Under the pieces are notes generated by a model. It had not been told where the DNA came from, searched no databases, and was given only the letters and a program-made list of their open reading frames with translations. DNA of 64,000 bases from an uncultured Mycobacterium sp. (lineage in GTDB: Bacteria; Actinomycetota; Actinomycetes; Mycobacteriales; Mycobacteriaceae), in contig FLQS01000019.1 of the NCBI GenBank assembly GCA_900078375.1, forward strand, positions 33,534-97,533, given 5' to 3'. Within the stretch, counting starts at the first letter, position 1, and each line of letters begins with the position of its first letter. This document shows, piece by piece, positions 7,527 to 16,769 of the stretch. Both the position numbers and the translations under genes were made by a program.

Positions 7527-9713
7527 GTGCACAAAACCGAAAACGTGAGCCCTACCGAAGGACTGCAGGATCGGCGGTCGGCACGTCCGGGATTTCGCCC
7601 CGATATCGAGGGGTTGCGCGCCGTCGCGGTCCTGGCGGTTGTCCTCTTCCACGCTGAGGTACCAGGCATTAGCGGCGGATATGTCGGTGTCGACGTCTTC
7701 TTCGTCATCTCCGGCTTTTTGATCACCGGCCTGCTGTGGCGCGAGACCAACACGACCGGCACCGTCCGGCTGCGTAACTTCTACGGCGCCCGCGCCCGCC
7801 GATTACTTCCGGCGTCGGCCTTCGTCGGCATCGTCACCATGGTTGCCTCGGTGCTGCTGCTACCCCCGCTGCGCATCCCGACCGTCATTTACGACGGCAT
7901 CGCCAGCGCACTGTATGTCGGCAACTACTGGTTCATTCTCGACAACGTCAACTACTTCGCCGACCTTCTGACGCCCTCGCCGTTCCTGCACTACTGGTCA
8001 TTGGGTGTCGAGGAGCAGTTCTACCTGGTGTGGGCACCGCTGATCCTGGGCACGATGTGGCTGATCCGACTGCTACGCCGACGCACTCGGACCCAGGCCA
8101 CCTCCTCTCAACGCCCGTATCTGGCGGTCCTGGTGGTGGTCGCCGTCGTGTCGTTCGCGCTGTCGCTGCTCATCACCTACGCGATGCCCGCGATGGCGTT
8201 TTTCTCGCTGCCGACCCGGGCCTGGCAGTTGGCCCTCGGCGGACTCGTGGCCCTCACCGCAATCCACTGGCAGCGCCTCTCCTCACGGCTCGCCGCGATC
8301 ACTGGCTGGGCCGGGCTGGGGATGATCCTGCTTGCCTGCTTCTGGTTCGTCCCGACCACACCCTTCCCCGGCACCGCTGCGCTGCTCCCCACCGTCGGCG
8401 CGGTGCTGCTCATCGGCGCCGGCTGCGCTGCACCCGCTTCAGGCTGCGGGCAGTTGCTCGGATGGGCACCGATGCAGGCCATCGGCCGGATCTCCTACTC
8501 CCTGTACCTCTGGCACTGGCCGGTGCTGGTGCTCGCACCAGCACTGCTGGGGCACCCATTGGGACTGGCCGCCAGGATGGCAGCCGTCCTGCTCTCCGGC
8601 GGACTGGCGTGGCTGACCCTGAAGTTCCTGGAGAACCCGCTGCGTTTCGCCCCAGCCATCCGCAATTCCGCCTGGCGCAGCCTGGGACTGGGCGCTCTGG
8701 CCACCACCATCGCAGTCTGCGCCGGTCTCGCCCTACTCAGAGCGGCGCCCATCCCGATCGGGCACGGCGCCCCCGCTACGCCGCTGACCATCACCGCCGC
8801 ACCCGTCCCCCCCGGCTCAAACATTGCCGCGTACGACGCGGCAGTTGAACAAACCTTCGCCCAGGTCCAAGCGGCCGTCGCGGCATCCCTCGATCTCAAA
8901 GCCGTCCCCGCCAACCTGGACCCACCGCTGGCGGCCTTGGAAGCCGAGCACAACAACTTTGCGTTCAACGGCTGCGTGCGCTCGCCTTACGAAGAGGGGC
9001 AACCGGAATGCGCAACCGGCGACACGTCCTCGGCAACCACAGTGGCCCTGATCGGCGATTCGCACGCCGCACAGTGGATTCCCGGCTTCCAGCGGATCGC
9101 CACGCAGCGCCAGTGGCGACTGGAGACACTGGCCAAGGAGGGCTGCCCATTCGTAGACGTGCATCTCACCACCGGATCCCGGCGCCTGATTGAGCGTCTT
9201 CAGCACTGTGAGCAATGGCGCGCCAACATCTTGGAGCGGCTACGTCTCGAGCGCCCGAAGCTGGTCGTATTGAGTGTGTGGCGGAGCTACGGTACCGACG
9301 AATCACTGACAGGTTTCACCTCGTATGACCCCGTATGGCTCGATGGCCTGAGTCGCACCGTCCAGCAGCTGCGCGACGCCGGCGCCCAGGTGCTGGTGCT
9401 CGGACCGATCCCGGCCTCGCACAAATCTGTGCCGAACTGCCTGTCCGGTCACCTCGATGACGCGAGAGCGTGTGTCTTACAGAAATCGGCCTCGGTCAAC
9501 CAATCCGGTATCGACGCCGAAGCCGCCGTCGCCCAAGCCGCTGGCGGACACTATGCCGATCTCACCGACTTGTTTTGCACCACCGACCGGTGCCCGGTGA
9601 TCGTCGGCAATACCCAGGTGTATTTGGACGTCAGTCACCTGACGTTCGAATACGCTCGGGTCCTGGCTCCCGCCATCGGAGCGCTGGCCGACCGTGCACT
9701 CGCCCACAGCTGA
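7527..9713 (+). CDS. Membrane O-acyltransferase family 3 with C-terminal SGNH domain, copy 2
   Basis: 728 residues, same architecture as the gene 57 bp upstream: R-x10-H in EGLRAVAVLAVVLFH, multiple transmembrane helices, GDSHAAQW block I and a terminal DVSH block. Predicted to acylate a sugar hydroxyl on the outer side of the membrane. The two tandem copies are most alike in the first 400 residues and differ more in the SGNH domain, as expected if they act on different positions of one glycan, which is inferred from known atf1/atf2 pairs. AGGTGACC precedes the chosen GTG at 7527; the in-frame GTG at 7521 is the alternative. Confidence 0.9.
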   Translation: MHKTENVSPTEGLQDRRSARPGFRPDIEGLRAVAVLAVVLFHAEVPGISGGYVGVDVFFVISGFLITGLLWRETNTTGTVRLRNFYGARARRLLPASAFVGIVTMVASVLLLPPLRIPTVIYDGIASALYVGNYWFILDNVNYFADLLTPSPFLHYWSLGVEEQFYLVWAPLILGTMWLIRLLRRRTRTQATSSQRPYLAVLVVVAVVSFALSLLITYAMPAMAFFSLPTRAWQLALGGLVALTAIHWQRLSSRLAAITGWAGLGMILLACFWFVPTTPFPGTAALLPTVGAVLLIGAGCAAPASGCGQLLGWAPMQAIGRISYSLYLWHWPVLVLAPALLGHPLGLAARMAAVLLSGGLAWLTLKFLENPLRFAPAIRNSAWRSLGLGALATTIAVCAGLALLRAAPIPIGHGAPATPLTITAAPVPPGSNIAAYDAAVEQTFAQVQAAVAASLDLKAVPANLDPPLAALEAEHNNFAFNGCVRSPYEEGQPECATGDTSSATTVALIGDSHAAQWIPGFQRIATQRQWRLETLAKEGCPFVDVHLTTGSRRLIERLQHCEQWRANILERLRLERPKLVVLSVWRSYGTDESLTGFTSYDPVWLDGLSRTVQQLRDAGAQVLVLGPIPASHKSVPNCLSGHLDDARACVLQKSASVNQSGIDAEAAVAQAAGGHYADLTDLFCTTDRCPVIVGNTQVYLDVSHLTFEYARVLAPAIGALADRALAHS
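7689..7741 (+). repeat. 53-bp direct repeat, copy B (within acyltransferase copy 2)
   Basis: Identical to 5430-5482; the flanking bases differ immediately outside. Recombination between the copies would excise 2,259 bp and leave one intact chimeric acyltransferase. Confidence 0.9.
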
Positions 9714-9811
9714 CAAACCCGCGTCAGACCGGAGGGCAAATTCAGGCGCCAAGCGAGCTTGCACCACCTGGCCTGTGCGAGAATCCTGGGGGCCAACGGG
9801 CAGGGAAGGTA

Positions 9812-10897
9812 ATGGACGGACCGGCGGTGGACAATACAACGCTTCACCGAGTATGGCGGATACTTCTCATTGTCACCGCCCTCGCGGTGGCAACGGCGGC
9901 TTACCTCGCGCCGGTTATTTTGATCATTATTGGCGGACTCATACTCATCATTATCATCGGCCGCCTGTTTTATCGAGGCCGCGACCGCTACATTCCGAAC
10001 CTATACTCCCGAGACATCCGAATTTATGATGATGCGTATCGAAATTTTATCGTTGACTCGCTTCACGCCATGCGTCAATGTCGGATCCCCGGCCACACGC
10101 TGGTGTGGGAGGCTTCGCATCTAAAAGGATCGCCCCCCGACGATTCCGACGAACTACTGCTCGACCTCGGCGTCTGGATGGGCTGGTCCACCCGTGCGGC
10201 GTCGGACGCGTCCGGCCGCATGGTTTATGGCTTCGATACGTTTGAGGGCCTGGTTGAAGATTGGCCAATCGAAGACGAAATGGTCGTCAAGCGCGGAACG
10301 TTTTCGCTATCGGACCCAAATACGCAACGGTTGATGCGGGACACCGGCGTGACCTTGAGCGATGGCATTCCAAACGCATTGGGCCGAAAAGTGCACTTCA
10401 CCAAAGGCGGCACATACGAGACGTTGGTCCCATTCCTGGCCGAGCACCCCGGCGCCCCGATCAAGCTTTTCCATATGGATCTGGATGTATACGAGAGCTG
10501 CCTCCATGCGCTCGAGACGTGCAAGGACCGCTTTGTAATCGGATCAATCCTGGTCTTCGACGAGTATCTCGTCACCAATGGCGAATTGCTCGCCTTCTAC
10601 GAATTTCAGAAACGTTATGAGCTAGAATGGCGTTATCGGGCCTGGGGCCTGGAGACCTGGGAAATGAATTTCGCGAGAGTCACGTCGCCATGGAAGCGTG
10701 CGATGTACTACGCATTCGCGATCGCAATGTATTTGCTTGACGGTCGCTTCATCTGGCGGATTCTCACGAAGCGGTTTTGGCACTTTTGGCTGGGCGCCCA
10801 CCCGAGAGACATTCTCTTCGTTCTCGGCGCCGCCGGGCAGCGGAAGTCGGTCAGCCTGGAAATCACCGGTCTGGGCAAGTTGGCCGGGGACCCATAA
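9812..10897 (+). CDS. Membrane-anchored TylF/MycF-type O-methyltransferase
   Basis: 361 residues from the ATG at 9812, with AGGGAAGG just upstream; the frame is open further back but overlaps the acyltransferase gene. An N-terminal pair of hydrophobic segments (about residues 15-50) is followed by a macrocin-O-methyltransferase-like domain: LLLDLGVWMGWST, YGFDTFEGL, then HMDLDVYES and FDEY, the usual metal/SAM site pattern. TylF enzymes methylate sugar hydroxyls. The membrane anchor is unusual, since TylF and MycF are soluble, and suggests it acts on a membrane-bound glycolipid. It sits between acyltransferase genes on the same strand. Its base composition is locally more A+T-rich than its neighbours. 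Confidence 0.75.
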   Translation: MDGPAVDNTTLHRVWRILLIVTALAVATAAYLAPVILIIIGGLILIIIIGRLFYRGRDRYIPNLYSRDIRIYDDAYRNFIVDSLHAMRQCRIPGHTLVWEASHLKGSPPDDSDELLLDLGVWMGWSTRAASDASGRMVYGFDTFEGLVEDWPIEDEMVVKRGTFSLSDPNTQRLMRDTGVTLSDGIPNALGRKVHFTKGGTYETLVPFLAEHPGAPIKLFHMDLDVYESCLHALETCKDRFVIGSILVFDEYLVTNGELLAFYEFQKRYELEWRYRAWGLETWEMNFARVTSPWKRAMYYAFAIAMYLLDGRFIWRILTKRFWHFWLGAHPRDILFVLGAAGQRKSVSLEITGLGKLAGDP

Positions 10898-11011
10898 CGT
10901 CGTCGGTCAGTCGTGCGGGACGGTTCTCAGCAAATCAGACCGCGCCCGGCGCCCGCGAATGTGATAATGCCTCGTTCGACTAACCATTCCTCGTATTGCT
11001 AGGTGGGAATT

Positions 11012-13195
11012 TTGCGCCAGGCCGACAGTGCGAGCCCTGCCGAAGGGCTCAAGGATCGGCGTTCTGCACGCGCAGGGTTTCGCCCCGATATCGAGGGTTT
11101 GCGAGCCGTCGCCGTGCTGGCGGTGGTCCTGTTCCACGCACAAATCCCCGGGTTCGATGGCGGATTCGTCGGGGTGGACGTTTTTTTCGTCATCTCCGGC
11201 TTCTTGATCACCGGACTGCTCTGGCGGGAGGCCAAGACCACCGGCACCATGCGGCTGGGCAACTTCTACGGGGCTCGCGCGCGCCGACTATTACCCGCAT
11301 CAGCACTCGTCGGTGTCTTCATCATGGTCTGCGCGGCAGTCCTGGTGCCCCCGCTGCAAGCGCGCAAGGTCATCGTCGACGGCATCGCCAGCGCGTTGTA
11401 TGTCAGCAACTACCGGTTCGCCTTGGATGGCGTGAACTACCTGGCTTCACTCAGTGCCCCATCGCCGTTTCAGCACTACTGGTCGTTGGGTGTTGAGGAA
11501 CAGTTCTACCTCGTCTGGGCCCCGCTTTTTCTGGGCACTGCCTGGTTGATTCGCCGGGCTCGCCGGACCGCTACCGGCCCGGCCAGGTCGTCACAACGCC
11601 CCTTTGTGATTGCCTTGGCGGTGGTTGCCGCGGTGTCATTGGCACTGTCAATCGCGATCACCTATGTGGCGCCTCCGTTGGCATTTTTTTCATTGCCCAC
11701 CAGAGCCTGGCAGCTGGCCCTCGGCGGGCTGGTCGCGCTCACCGCAGATCACTGGCGCCAACTGCCACCACGCGCCGCAGCGGTCACCGGATGGACCGGG
11801 CTGGCGCTGATACTGCTGGCTTGTGTCCAGTTCAGCCCAACCACGCTGTATCCGGGCACCGCCGCGTTGCTACCGACCGCGGGCACGGTGCTGGTGATCG
11901 GCGCCGGCTGCACCACCGCCACACAGGGCTGCGGACGCCTGCTGAGCGTGGCGCCGATGCAGGCGATCGGCCGCATCTCCTACTCGCTGTACTTGTGGCA
12001 TTGGCCGATACTGCTGTTGGCGCTGTGGTCGATCGCGCCCGTCACAGGCCACGGCCTCTGGTTGGGGCTGGGCGGGATCTTGCTCTCCGTCGCACTGGCC
12101 GCGCTGACCCTGCGCTTCGTCGAGAATCCGCTGCGCTACTCCCCCAAGATCCGCAACTCGCCCTCGCGCAGTCTAGCCCTTGGCGGCGCCGTCACCGCGA
12201 TCGCGGTCTGCGTGGGTTTCGCGCTGCACGCGCCGGCTCCGGTCGGTCACGGCGCCCCGGCTACCCCGCTTACGGTCATCGCCGCGCCGGTCCCAGCCAG
12301 CGCGGGCATGGCCGCCCACGACGCCGCCGTGGCGCACGCGTTTGCCCAGGTGCAGGCCGCGGTTTCGGCGTCGGCCAATCTCAAAGCCGTGCCGTCCAAC
12401 CTGGAACCCTCGCTTGCGAACGCGGCACCCGGTAAATCCGACGGCAACCCTGCTGGCTGTGTACTCGGCTTTTTCGATGTCGCGCAACCCGAGTGTGCGG
12501 TGGGTGACACCTCCTCGGCGACGACGGTGGCCCTGGTCGGCGATTCGAATGCGGCGATGTTGATTCCGAGCTTCCAGCAGGCCGCCGAACAGCGGCACTG
12601 GCGACTGGAGACTCTGACCAAAGTCGGCTGCCCATTCCTCGGTCTGCCCGTCCGCAATCCCGTTGCGAGCCGCGAGTACACCGAGTGCCAACAGTGGCGC
12701 GCGCAAACGGTCACCAGGCTCCGGGCTGAGCACCCGAAACTCGTTGTGCTGAGCATGATGCGGAGATACGGCGCCGCGCACGGGTGGGCGGCCGGCTTCA
12801 CCTCCTATGACTCCGCATGGCTCGACAGCCTGACCCGCCTCATGGCGGAACTACGCGCCACCGGTGCGCAGGTTCTGCTGCTCGGTCCGATTCCCGATCC
12901 GGGCTCGGTGGTACCGGACTGCCTTTCTGAGCATCTCGATGACGCGACGGCCTGCTCACCGCCACGAGCGTCCGCCGTCAATCATGTGGGTATCGCAGCT
13001 GAAACCGCGGCCACCAACGCTGGCGCCGGACAGTACGCCGATTTGACCGAGCTGTTCTGCACCAGAGAACGGTGCCCGGTGATCATCGGCAACTCCCTGG
13101 TCTACTTCGACGAGAACCACCTGACAAGCAACTACGCCAAGGTGTTAGGACCGGTGATGGGGACGCTCGCCGATCGCGCTCTCGCCCACAGGTGA
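11012..13195 (+). CDS. Membrane O-acyltransferase family 3 with C-terminal SGNH domain, copy 3
   Basis: 727 residues, paralog of the genes at 5268 and 7527. R-x10-H is present in EGLRAVAVLAVVLFH, and the terminal block reads DENH. SGNH block I reads GDSNAA instead of GDSHAA, so the Ser is kept but the next residue is changed. The TTG at 11012 follows AGGTGG and aligns with the N-termini of the other copies (MRQADSASP); the GTG at 11003 is the alternative. It lies in a plus-strand run between the TylF-type methyltransferase and the 4-epimerase. Presumed to acylate a different position or sugar. Confidence 0.9.
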   Translation: MRQADSASPAEGLKDRRSARAGFRPDIEGLRAVAVLAVVLFHAQIPGFDGGFVGVDVFFVISGFLITGLLWREAKTTGTMRLGNFYGARARRLLPASALVGVFIMVCAAVLVPPLQARKVIVDGIASALYVSNYRFALDGVNYLASLSAPSPFQHYWSLGVEEQFYLVWAPLFLGTAWLIRRARRTATGPARSSQRPFVIALAVVAAVSLALSIAITYVAPPLAFFSLPTRAWQLALGGLVALTADHWRQLPPRAAAVTGWTGLALILLACVQFSPTTLYPGTAALLPTAGTVLVIGAGCTTATQGCGRLLSVAPMQAIGRISYSLYLWHWPILLLALWSIAPVTGHGLWLGLGGILLSVALAALTLRFVENPLRYSPKIRNSPSRSLALGGAVTAIAVCVGFALHAPAPVGHGAPATPLTVIAAPVPASAGMAAHDAAVAHAFAQVQAAVSASANLKAVPSNLEPSLANAAPGKSDGNPAGCVLGFFDVAQPECAVGDTSSATTVALVGDSNAAMLIPSFQQAAEQRHWRLETLTKVGCPFLGLPVRNPVASREYTECQQWRAQTVTRLRAEHPKLVVLSMMRRYGAAHGWAAGFTSYDSAWLDSLTRLMAELRATGAQVLLLGPIPDPGSVVPDCLSEHLDDATACSPPRASAVNHVGIAAETAATNAGAGQYADLTELFCTRERCPVIIGNSLVYFDENHLTSNYAKVLGPVMGTLADRALAHR

Positions 13196-13260
13196 AGTCC
13201 CTGATCACCAATGCGCGAGAGCATTTTTCACAGAACCCAGGATGGCCGGATGCCTCCCGA

Positions 13261-13266
13261 TACGAT
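13261..13266 (+). promoter_or_regulatory. Candidate -10 box TACGAT upstream of the 4-epimerase gene
   Basis: TACGAT lies 37 nt before the TTG start at 13304. The same hexamer precedes both GMC oxidoreductase genes (20797, 33114), suggesting a shared promoter type. No convincing -35 box was found. Confidence 0.35.
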
Positions 13267-13303
13267 CACCCAGTCTGCATAGAAGAAGCGGAAGGTTCAG
13301 GCA

Positions 13304-14368
13304 TTGTCAACATCGGTGCTCATCACTGGCGGAGCGGGATTCATTGGTTCCGCACTCGCGCGCCGTCTCGTCTGCGCAGGTTACGACGTCGCCGTGATGG
13401 ACGTCCTGCACCCGCAAGTGCATGGCGAAAATGCCGCGGTCGACCTGCCATCGTCGGTGCGGCTGTTCACCGGTGATGTCACTCATGCGCCGGATATGGA
13501 TGCCATTCTTCGACTGTGCCGGCCTTCCCAGATCGTCCATCTGGCAGCCGAGACGGGAACGGCTCAGTCGCTGTCCGAAGCGACGCGGCACGGCTCGGTG
13601 AATGTGGTCGGCACGACTCAACTTCTCGATGCACTCAGCCGCAGCGCTCATGTTCCCGATCAGCTCGTGCTGGCGTCATCGCGAGCTGTATACGGTGAAG
13701 GCGCCTGGCAATCCGGCGACCAGATCTTCTACCCGCAGCCACGCAGCCATGCTCAGCTCGTCGCCAATATCTGGGATCCGCAGGGCCCCACCGGCGATCC
13801 CGCGATTCCGCTTGCCAGCCGGGCCGGCCGAACCGAGCCCCGCCCCACCAACATCTACGCCGCGACCAAGCTCGCCCAAGAACACATCCTGGCCGGATGG
13901 TCGGCCGCCCACGACACCAATCTCAGCGTGTTGCGTCTGCAGAATGTCTACGGCCCTGGGCAGTCACTGACCAATTCGTACACCGGAATCGTCGCGCTCT
14001 TTGCCCGCTTCGCCCGTGCCAAGCACGCACTGGAGATCTACGAAGACGGCCGAATACTGCGCGATTTCGTCTTCATCGACGACGTCGCCGATGCCTTGTT
14101 CGCGGCGATCGACCGGCCCGTGGCCGGGTCGCGTTGCGTCGATATCGGGTCGGGCGTACCGACCACCATTGACGAGTTGGCTCGTCAGATCGCCACCATC
14201 TGCGAGGCGCCCGAACCGGTCATCGTGGGCAAATTCCGCGACGGTGACGTGCGCGCTGCGAGGTGTGATATCGAGGCTGCGACAAACGAACTCGAATGGA
14301 AGCCCCAGTGGACCCTCGAACCGGGTCTGGGGCAATTGCTGGAATGGATCGCCAAACAGGACGAATGA
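13304..14368 (+). CDS. NAD-dependent epimerase, probable dTDP-L-rhamnose 4-epimerase (makes dTDP-6-deoxy-L-talose)
   Basis: 354 residues, extended SDR fold: TGGAGFIG at residues 8-15, ASSRAVYGEG, and the catalytic YAATK at about 186-190. The segments LQNVYGPGQSLTNSYTGI and EDGRILRDFVFIDDV are typical of dTDP-L-rhamnose 4-epimerases as I recall the family. This reaction would convert dTDP-rhamnose, made by RmlA/B/CD encoded at 51.7-55 kb, into the donor for 6-deoxytalose, the sugar conserved on the allo-threonine of GPLs. The start is TTG with GGAAGG about 8 bases upstream. A bidirectional terminator hairpin follows the stop. Another hexose or deoxyhexose epimerase remains possible. Confidence 0.75.
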   Translation: MSTSVLITGGAGFIGSALARRLVCAGYDVAVMDVLHPQVHGENAAVDLPSSVRLFTGDVTHAPDMDAILRLCRPSQIVHLAAETGTAQSLSEATRHGSVNVVGTTQLLDALSRSAHVPDQLVLASSRAVYGEGAWQSGDQIFYPQPRSHAQLVANIWDPQGPTGDPAIPLASRAGRTEPRPTNIYAATKLAQEHILAGWSAAHDTNLSVLRLQNVYGPGQSLTNSYTGIVALFARFARAKHALEIYEDGRILRDFVFIDDVADALFAAIDRPVAGSRCVDIGSGVPTTIDELARQIATICEAPEPVIVGKFRDGDVRAARCDIEAATNELEWKPQWTLEPGLGQLLEWIAKQDE

Positions 14369-14383
14369 CGTTGCACATCAGAC

Positions 14384-14405
14384 GATCTGACACGGATGTC
14401 AGATC
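14384..14405. terminator. Bidirectional terminator hairpin between convergent genes
   Basis: A perfect 9-bp stem, GATCTGACA / TGTCAGATC, with a 4-nt loop (CGGA), in the 43 bp between the convergent stops at 14368 and 14412. There is no U tract, as is common in mycobacteria. Confidence 0.7.
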
Positions 14406-14411
14406 AGGTGG

Positions 14412-15692
14412 TCAGCCGACTTGCCGCAGACTGGCGAACGTTTCCACGACATCGGCGGCCGCCGCCACACTTTCGGTCGAAGTCTTCATTCGGCCAGCCA
14501 ATTCCTTTGCCCGAACGGCATATTCGGGCGTCAAGATCTGGCGCAGGTCCTCGACCAGAGTCTTCTCGGTGACCGTCGCAAACCGACGCGAAGCACCCAC
14601 TTTGAGCCGATCGACCTGAACACCCCAGACCCTCTGGTCAATGCCCGACCAGAGAACCAACGTCGGGATCCCGGCACGCAGGCTCGCCGCAGTGGTGCCC
14701 GCGCCGCCATGGTGTGCGACGGCACGGCAGGCCGGAAAAACCGTCGCATAGTTCATCGTTCCGACGATCTTGACGTGTTCGGAAAGCGGTAGGCCGCTGA
14801 AATCAGTCGCGCCGGCACACACCAGTGCCCGCTCCCCCAACTGTGTGCATGCCGTGCTGATCATGGCGATCGTCGCCGATGGCGACTCCACCGGAATGCT
14901 GCCGAAGCTGAAACAAATCGGCGGTGTTCCCGCGGCAATCCAGTCCACCACCTCGGCGTCGGCGACTGTGGCCAATTCCATGGTCAGGGTGCCGACAAAC
15001 GGCCGCTGCGCGGGCTGCCGCGCATTCCAGTCCGCCCACTCGGCAGCCAGTCCCGGAAAACATCTCTCGTCATAGGCCTGCACCTCCAGCGAACCGCGGT
15101 CGACGATCCGCTGCGCCCAGGACGTGGTCGCGGTGGGCAGGCCGAGTTCACGCCGCTCCTCGTCCTCGACCTTCTTGGGCCCGCGCCACGACATCCACCA
15201 GAAGACCCTCATCACGAGTCGGCCGAGCTGCGGCGGCAGAAAGGACAGGAGCTGGCCGTTGGTGCGCATCGGAAAGTAGTGCAGCGCAATGAAGGGAACG
15301 TCGCACGCCTCGGCGACATTGGCCGCCACTTCCTCGTAGTTCATCCCGGTCACCAGCACGTCGGCATCTTTGGCTACCGACTTCAGCGTGGCGATGACTT
15401 GTTTGCGGCATTCGATGAGGGGCGCCTGCACCTCGGCCCACATCTTGTTCAGCTTGCGGAACTGCCAGAAATTGCGGAAGAAGTACGTCCAGAAGTCGCG
15501 GTATCCACCGTGCACCAACTGATAATCCAAGCCGTAGGCAACCGCGGTCAGCCCCGCCGCCTCGATAAAGCCCACCAGATCGGGTGGGACCACAAGGCAC
15601 ACTTCGTGCCCCCGGCGCTGCAACTCCCGGCCGATCGCCGCGCAAGGCTCGATTTCACCGCGACTACCCCAGTTTGCCAGCACGAATTTCAT
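14412..15692 (-). CDS. GT1-family (MGT/GPL Gtf-type) glycosyltransferase, last gene of the UDP-sugar operon
   Basis: 426 residues starting MKFVLANWGSRGEIEP at the ATG 15692, with GAAGG upstream. Acceptor half with VPPDLVGFIEAAG; donor half with FGSIPVESP, HHGGAGTTAASLRAG and a DQ pair (GIDQRVWG). It lies 29 bp behind a UDP-glucuronate decarboxylase-like gene and, before that, a UDP-glucose dehydrogenase gene, all on one strand. It is therefore the best candidate to transfer glucuronic acid or a derived pentose rather than rhamnose or 6-deoxytalose. That donor assignment is contextual inference; GT1 family membership is clear. Confidence 0.9.
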   Translation of the reverse strand: MKFVLANWGSRGEIEPCAAIGRELQRRGHEVCLVVPPDLVGFIEAAGLTAVAYGLDYQLVHGGYRDFWTYFFRNFWQFRKLNKMWAEVQAPLIECRKQVIATLKSVAKDADVLVTGMNYEEVAANVAEACDVPFIALHYFPMRTNGQLLSFLPPQLGRLVMRVFWWMSWRGPKKVEDEERRELGLPTATTSWAQRIVDRGSLEVQAYDERCFPGLAAEWADWNARQPAQRPFVGTLTMELATVADAEVVDWIAAGTPPICFSFGSIPVESPSATIAMISTACTQLGERALVCAGATDFSGLPLSEHVKIVGTMNYATVFPACRAVAHHGGAGTTAASLRAGIPTLVLWSGIDQRVWGVQVDRLKVGASRRFATVTEKTLVEDLRQILTPEYAVRAKELAGRMKTSTESVAAAADVVETFASLRQVG

Positions 15693-15721
15693 CGCGAACC
15701 TTCGATTTTGACGTGTTGTGG

Positions 15722-16717
15722 CTAGTTCCCGGCCGGTCCTTCGAGGTACCACGGATTGGCTCGGGCCCACTCGATCGTGCGTCGGATGCCTTCCTCGACA
15801 TCGACCTCCAGGCGCCAGCCGAGCTCCCGCTGCGCCTTGGTCGAGTCGGGGATACGGCGTGGGATGTCCTCATAGCGCGCGCCGTAGCTCGCGGCGGTGT
15901 CGACGGCTTCGGCACTGGACACCGAGTCGACGCTGGCGAGTTTGATCGCCAGGTCCACCGCGTCGCGCATCGTCGTCTCGGTCATACTCCCGATATTGAA
16001 GGCCTCACCGATTGCCGCAGTGCTGTCGGCCGCAAGCAGCGTGCCCACGATGGCGTCATCGACATAGGTGAAACACCGTGACTGGTCACCCGAGTCATAG
16101 AGCAACGGCTGGTGGCCGTTGAGAATCCGGTGAACGCTCTGCGATATCACGAAGATCGGATTCTGCCGCGGCCCATACACATTGAAGTAACGTACGACCG
16201 TCACCGGCAGTCCATAGGCATCGTGCATCGCGAAGACCAGATGCTCGGCCATGGCCTTGCTGGTGCTGTAACTCCACCGCGCGGTCCGCGTCGATCCGAC
16301 GACGCGGTCGTCGTCTTCAGCGAACGGCGGATTCGGGTTCTTCCCGAACACCTCAGATGTGCTGGCGAACAACACTCGCGTGCCGCGCCGTTGCGCAAGC
16401 TCCAGGACGTTGCGGGTGCCGATCACGTTGACGTCGAGAACCTGCAGCGGGTTACTCATGTAGTTCTTGACACCGACGACGGCGGCGAGGTGAAAGACCG
16501 TGTCGACACCGGGCGTCAACGCCTGTTCAAGCGCGCCTTTATCGGTGACGTCGCCTTGGACGAACCGGAAATTGGGATGCTGATCGAAATCGATGCTGGT
16601 GTCGCGGATGTTCTTCGCGAAGTCGAAAACCGTGACCGAGTCGCCTCGATCGAGCAGTGCCGACACCAAATGCGATCCGATGAAGCCGTAGCCGCCCGTG
16701 ACGACAACATTGGCCAT
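15722..16717 (-). CDS. NAD-dependent epimerase/decarboxylase, UDP-glucuronate decarboxylase-like
   Basis: 331 residues, SDR fold: TGGYGFIG at residues 7-14, STSEVFG near 119-125, a YSTSK catalytic pair near 150-154, and SRCFTYVDD near 210. The Glu of SEV and the Arg of RCFT match the pattern in UDP-glucuronate decarboxylases (UXS, ArnA C-terminal part), favouring decarboxylation to UDP-xylose or a UDP-4-keto-pentose. A C4-epimerase giving UDP-galacturonate is the alternative. It is located 52 bp after the UDP-glucose dehydrogenase gene that would supply UDP-glucuronate. The start ATG at 16717 is fixed by homology; an open extension to 16933 overlaps the upstream gene. Confidence 0.75.
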   Translation of the reverse strand: MANVVVTGGYGFIGSHLVSALLDRGDSVTVFDFAKNIRDTSIDFDQHPNFRFVQGDVTDKGALEQALTPGVDTVFHLAAVVGVKNYMSNPLQVLDVNVIGTRNVLELAQRRGTRVLFASTSEVFGKNPNPPFAEDDDRVVGSTRTARWSYSTSKAMAEHLVFAMHDAYGLPVTVVRYFNVYGPRQNPIFVISQSVHRILNGHQPLLYDSGDQSRCFTYVDDAIVGTLLAADSTAAIGEAFNIGSMTETTMRDAVDLAIKLASVDSVSSAEAVDTAASYGARYEDIPRRIPDSTKAQRELGWRLEVDVEEGIRRTIEWARANPWYLEGPAGN

Positions 16718-16769
16718 ATTTACTCTTTCACCTCTGTAGATAGCGGTTGACGCTGAGCGGGCTGGCCGA

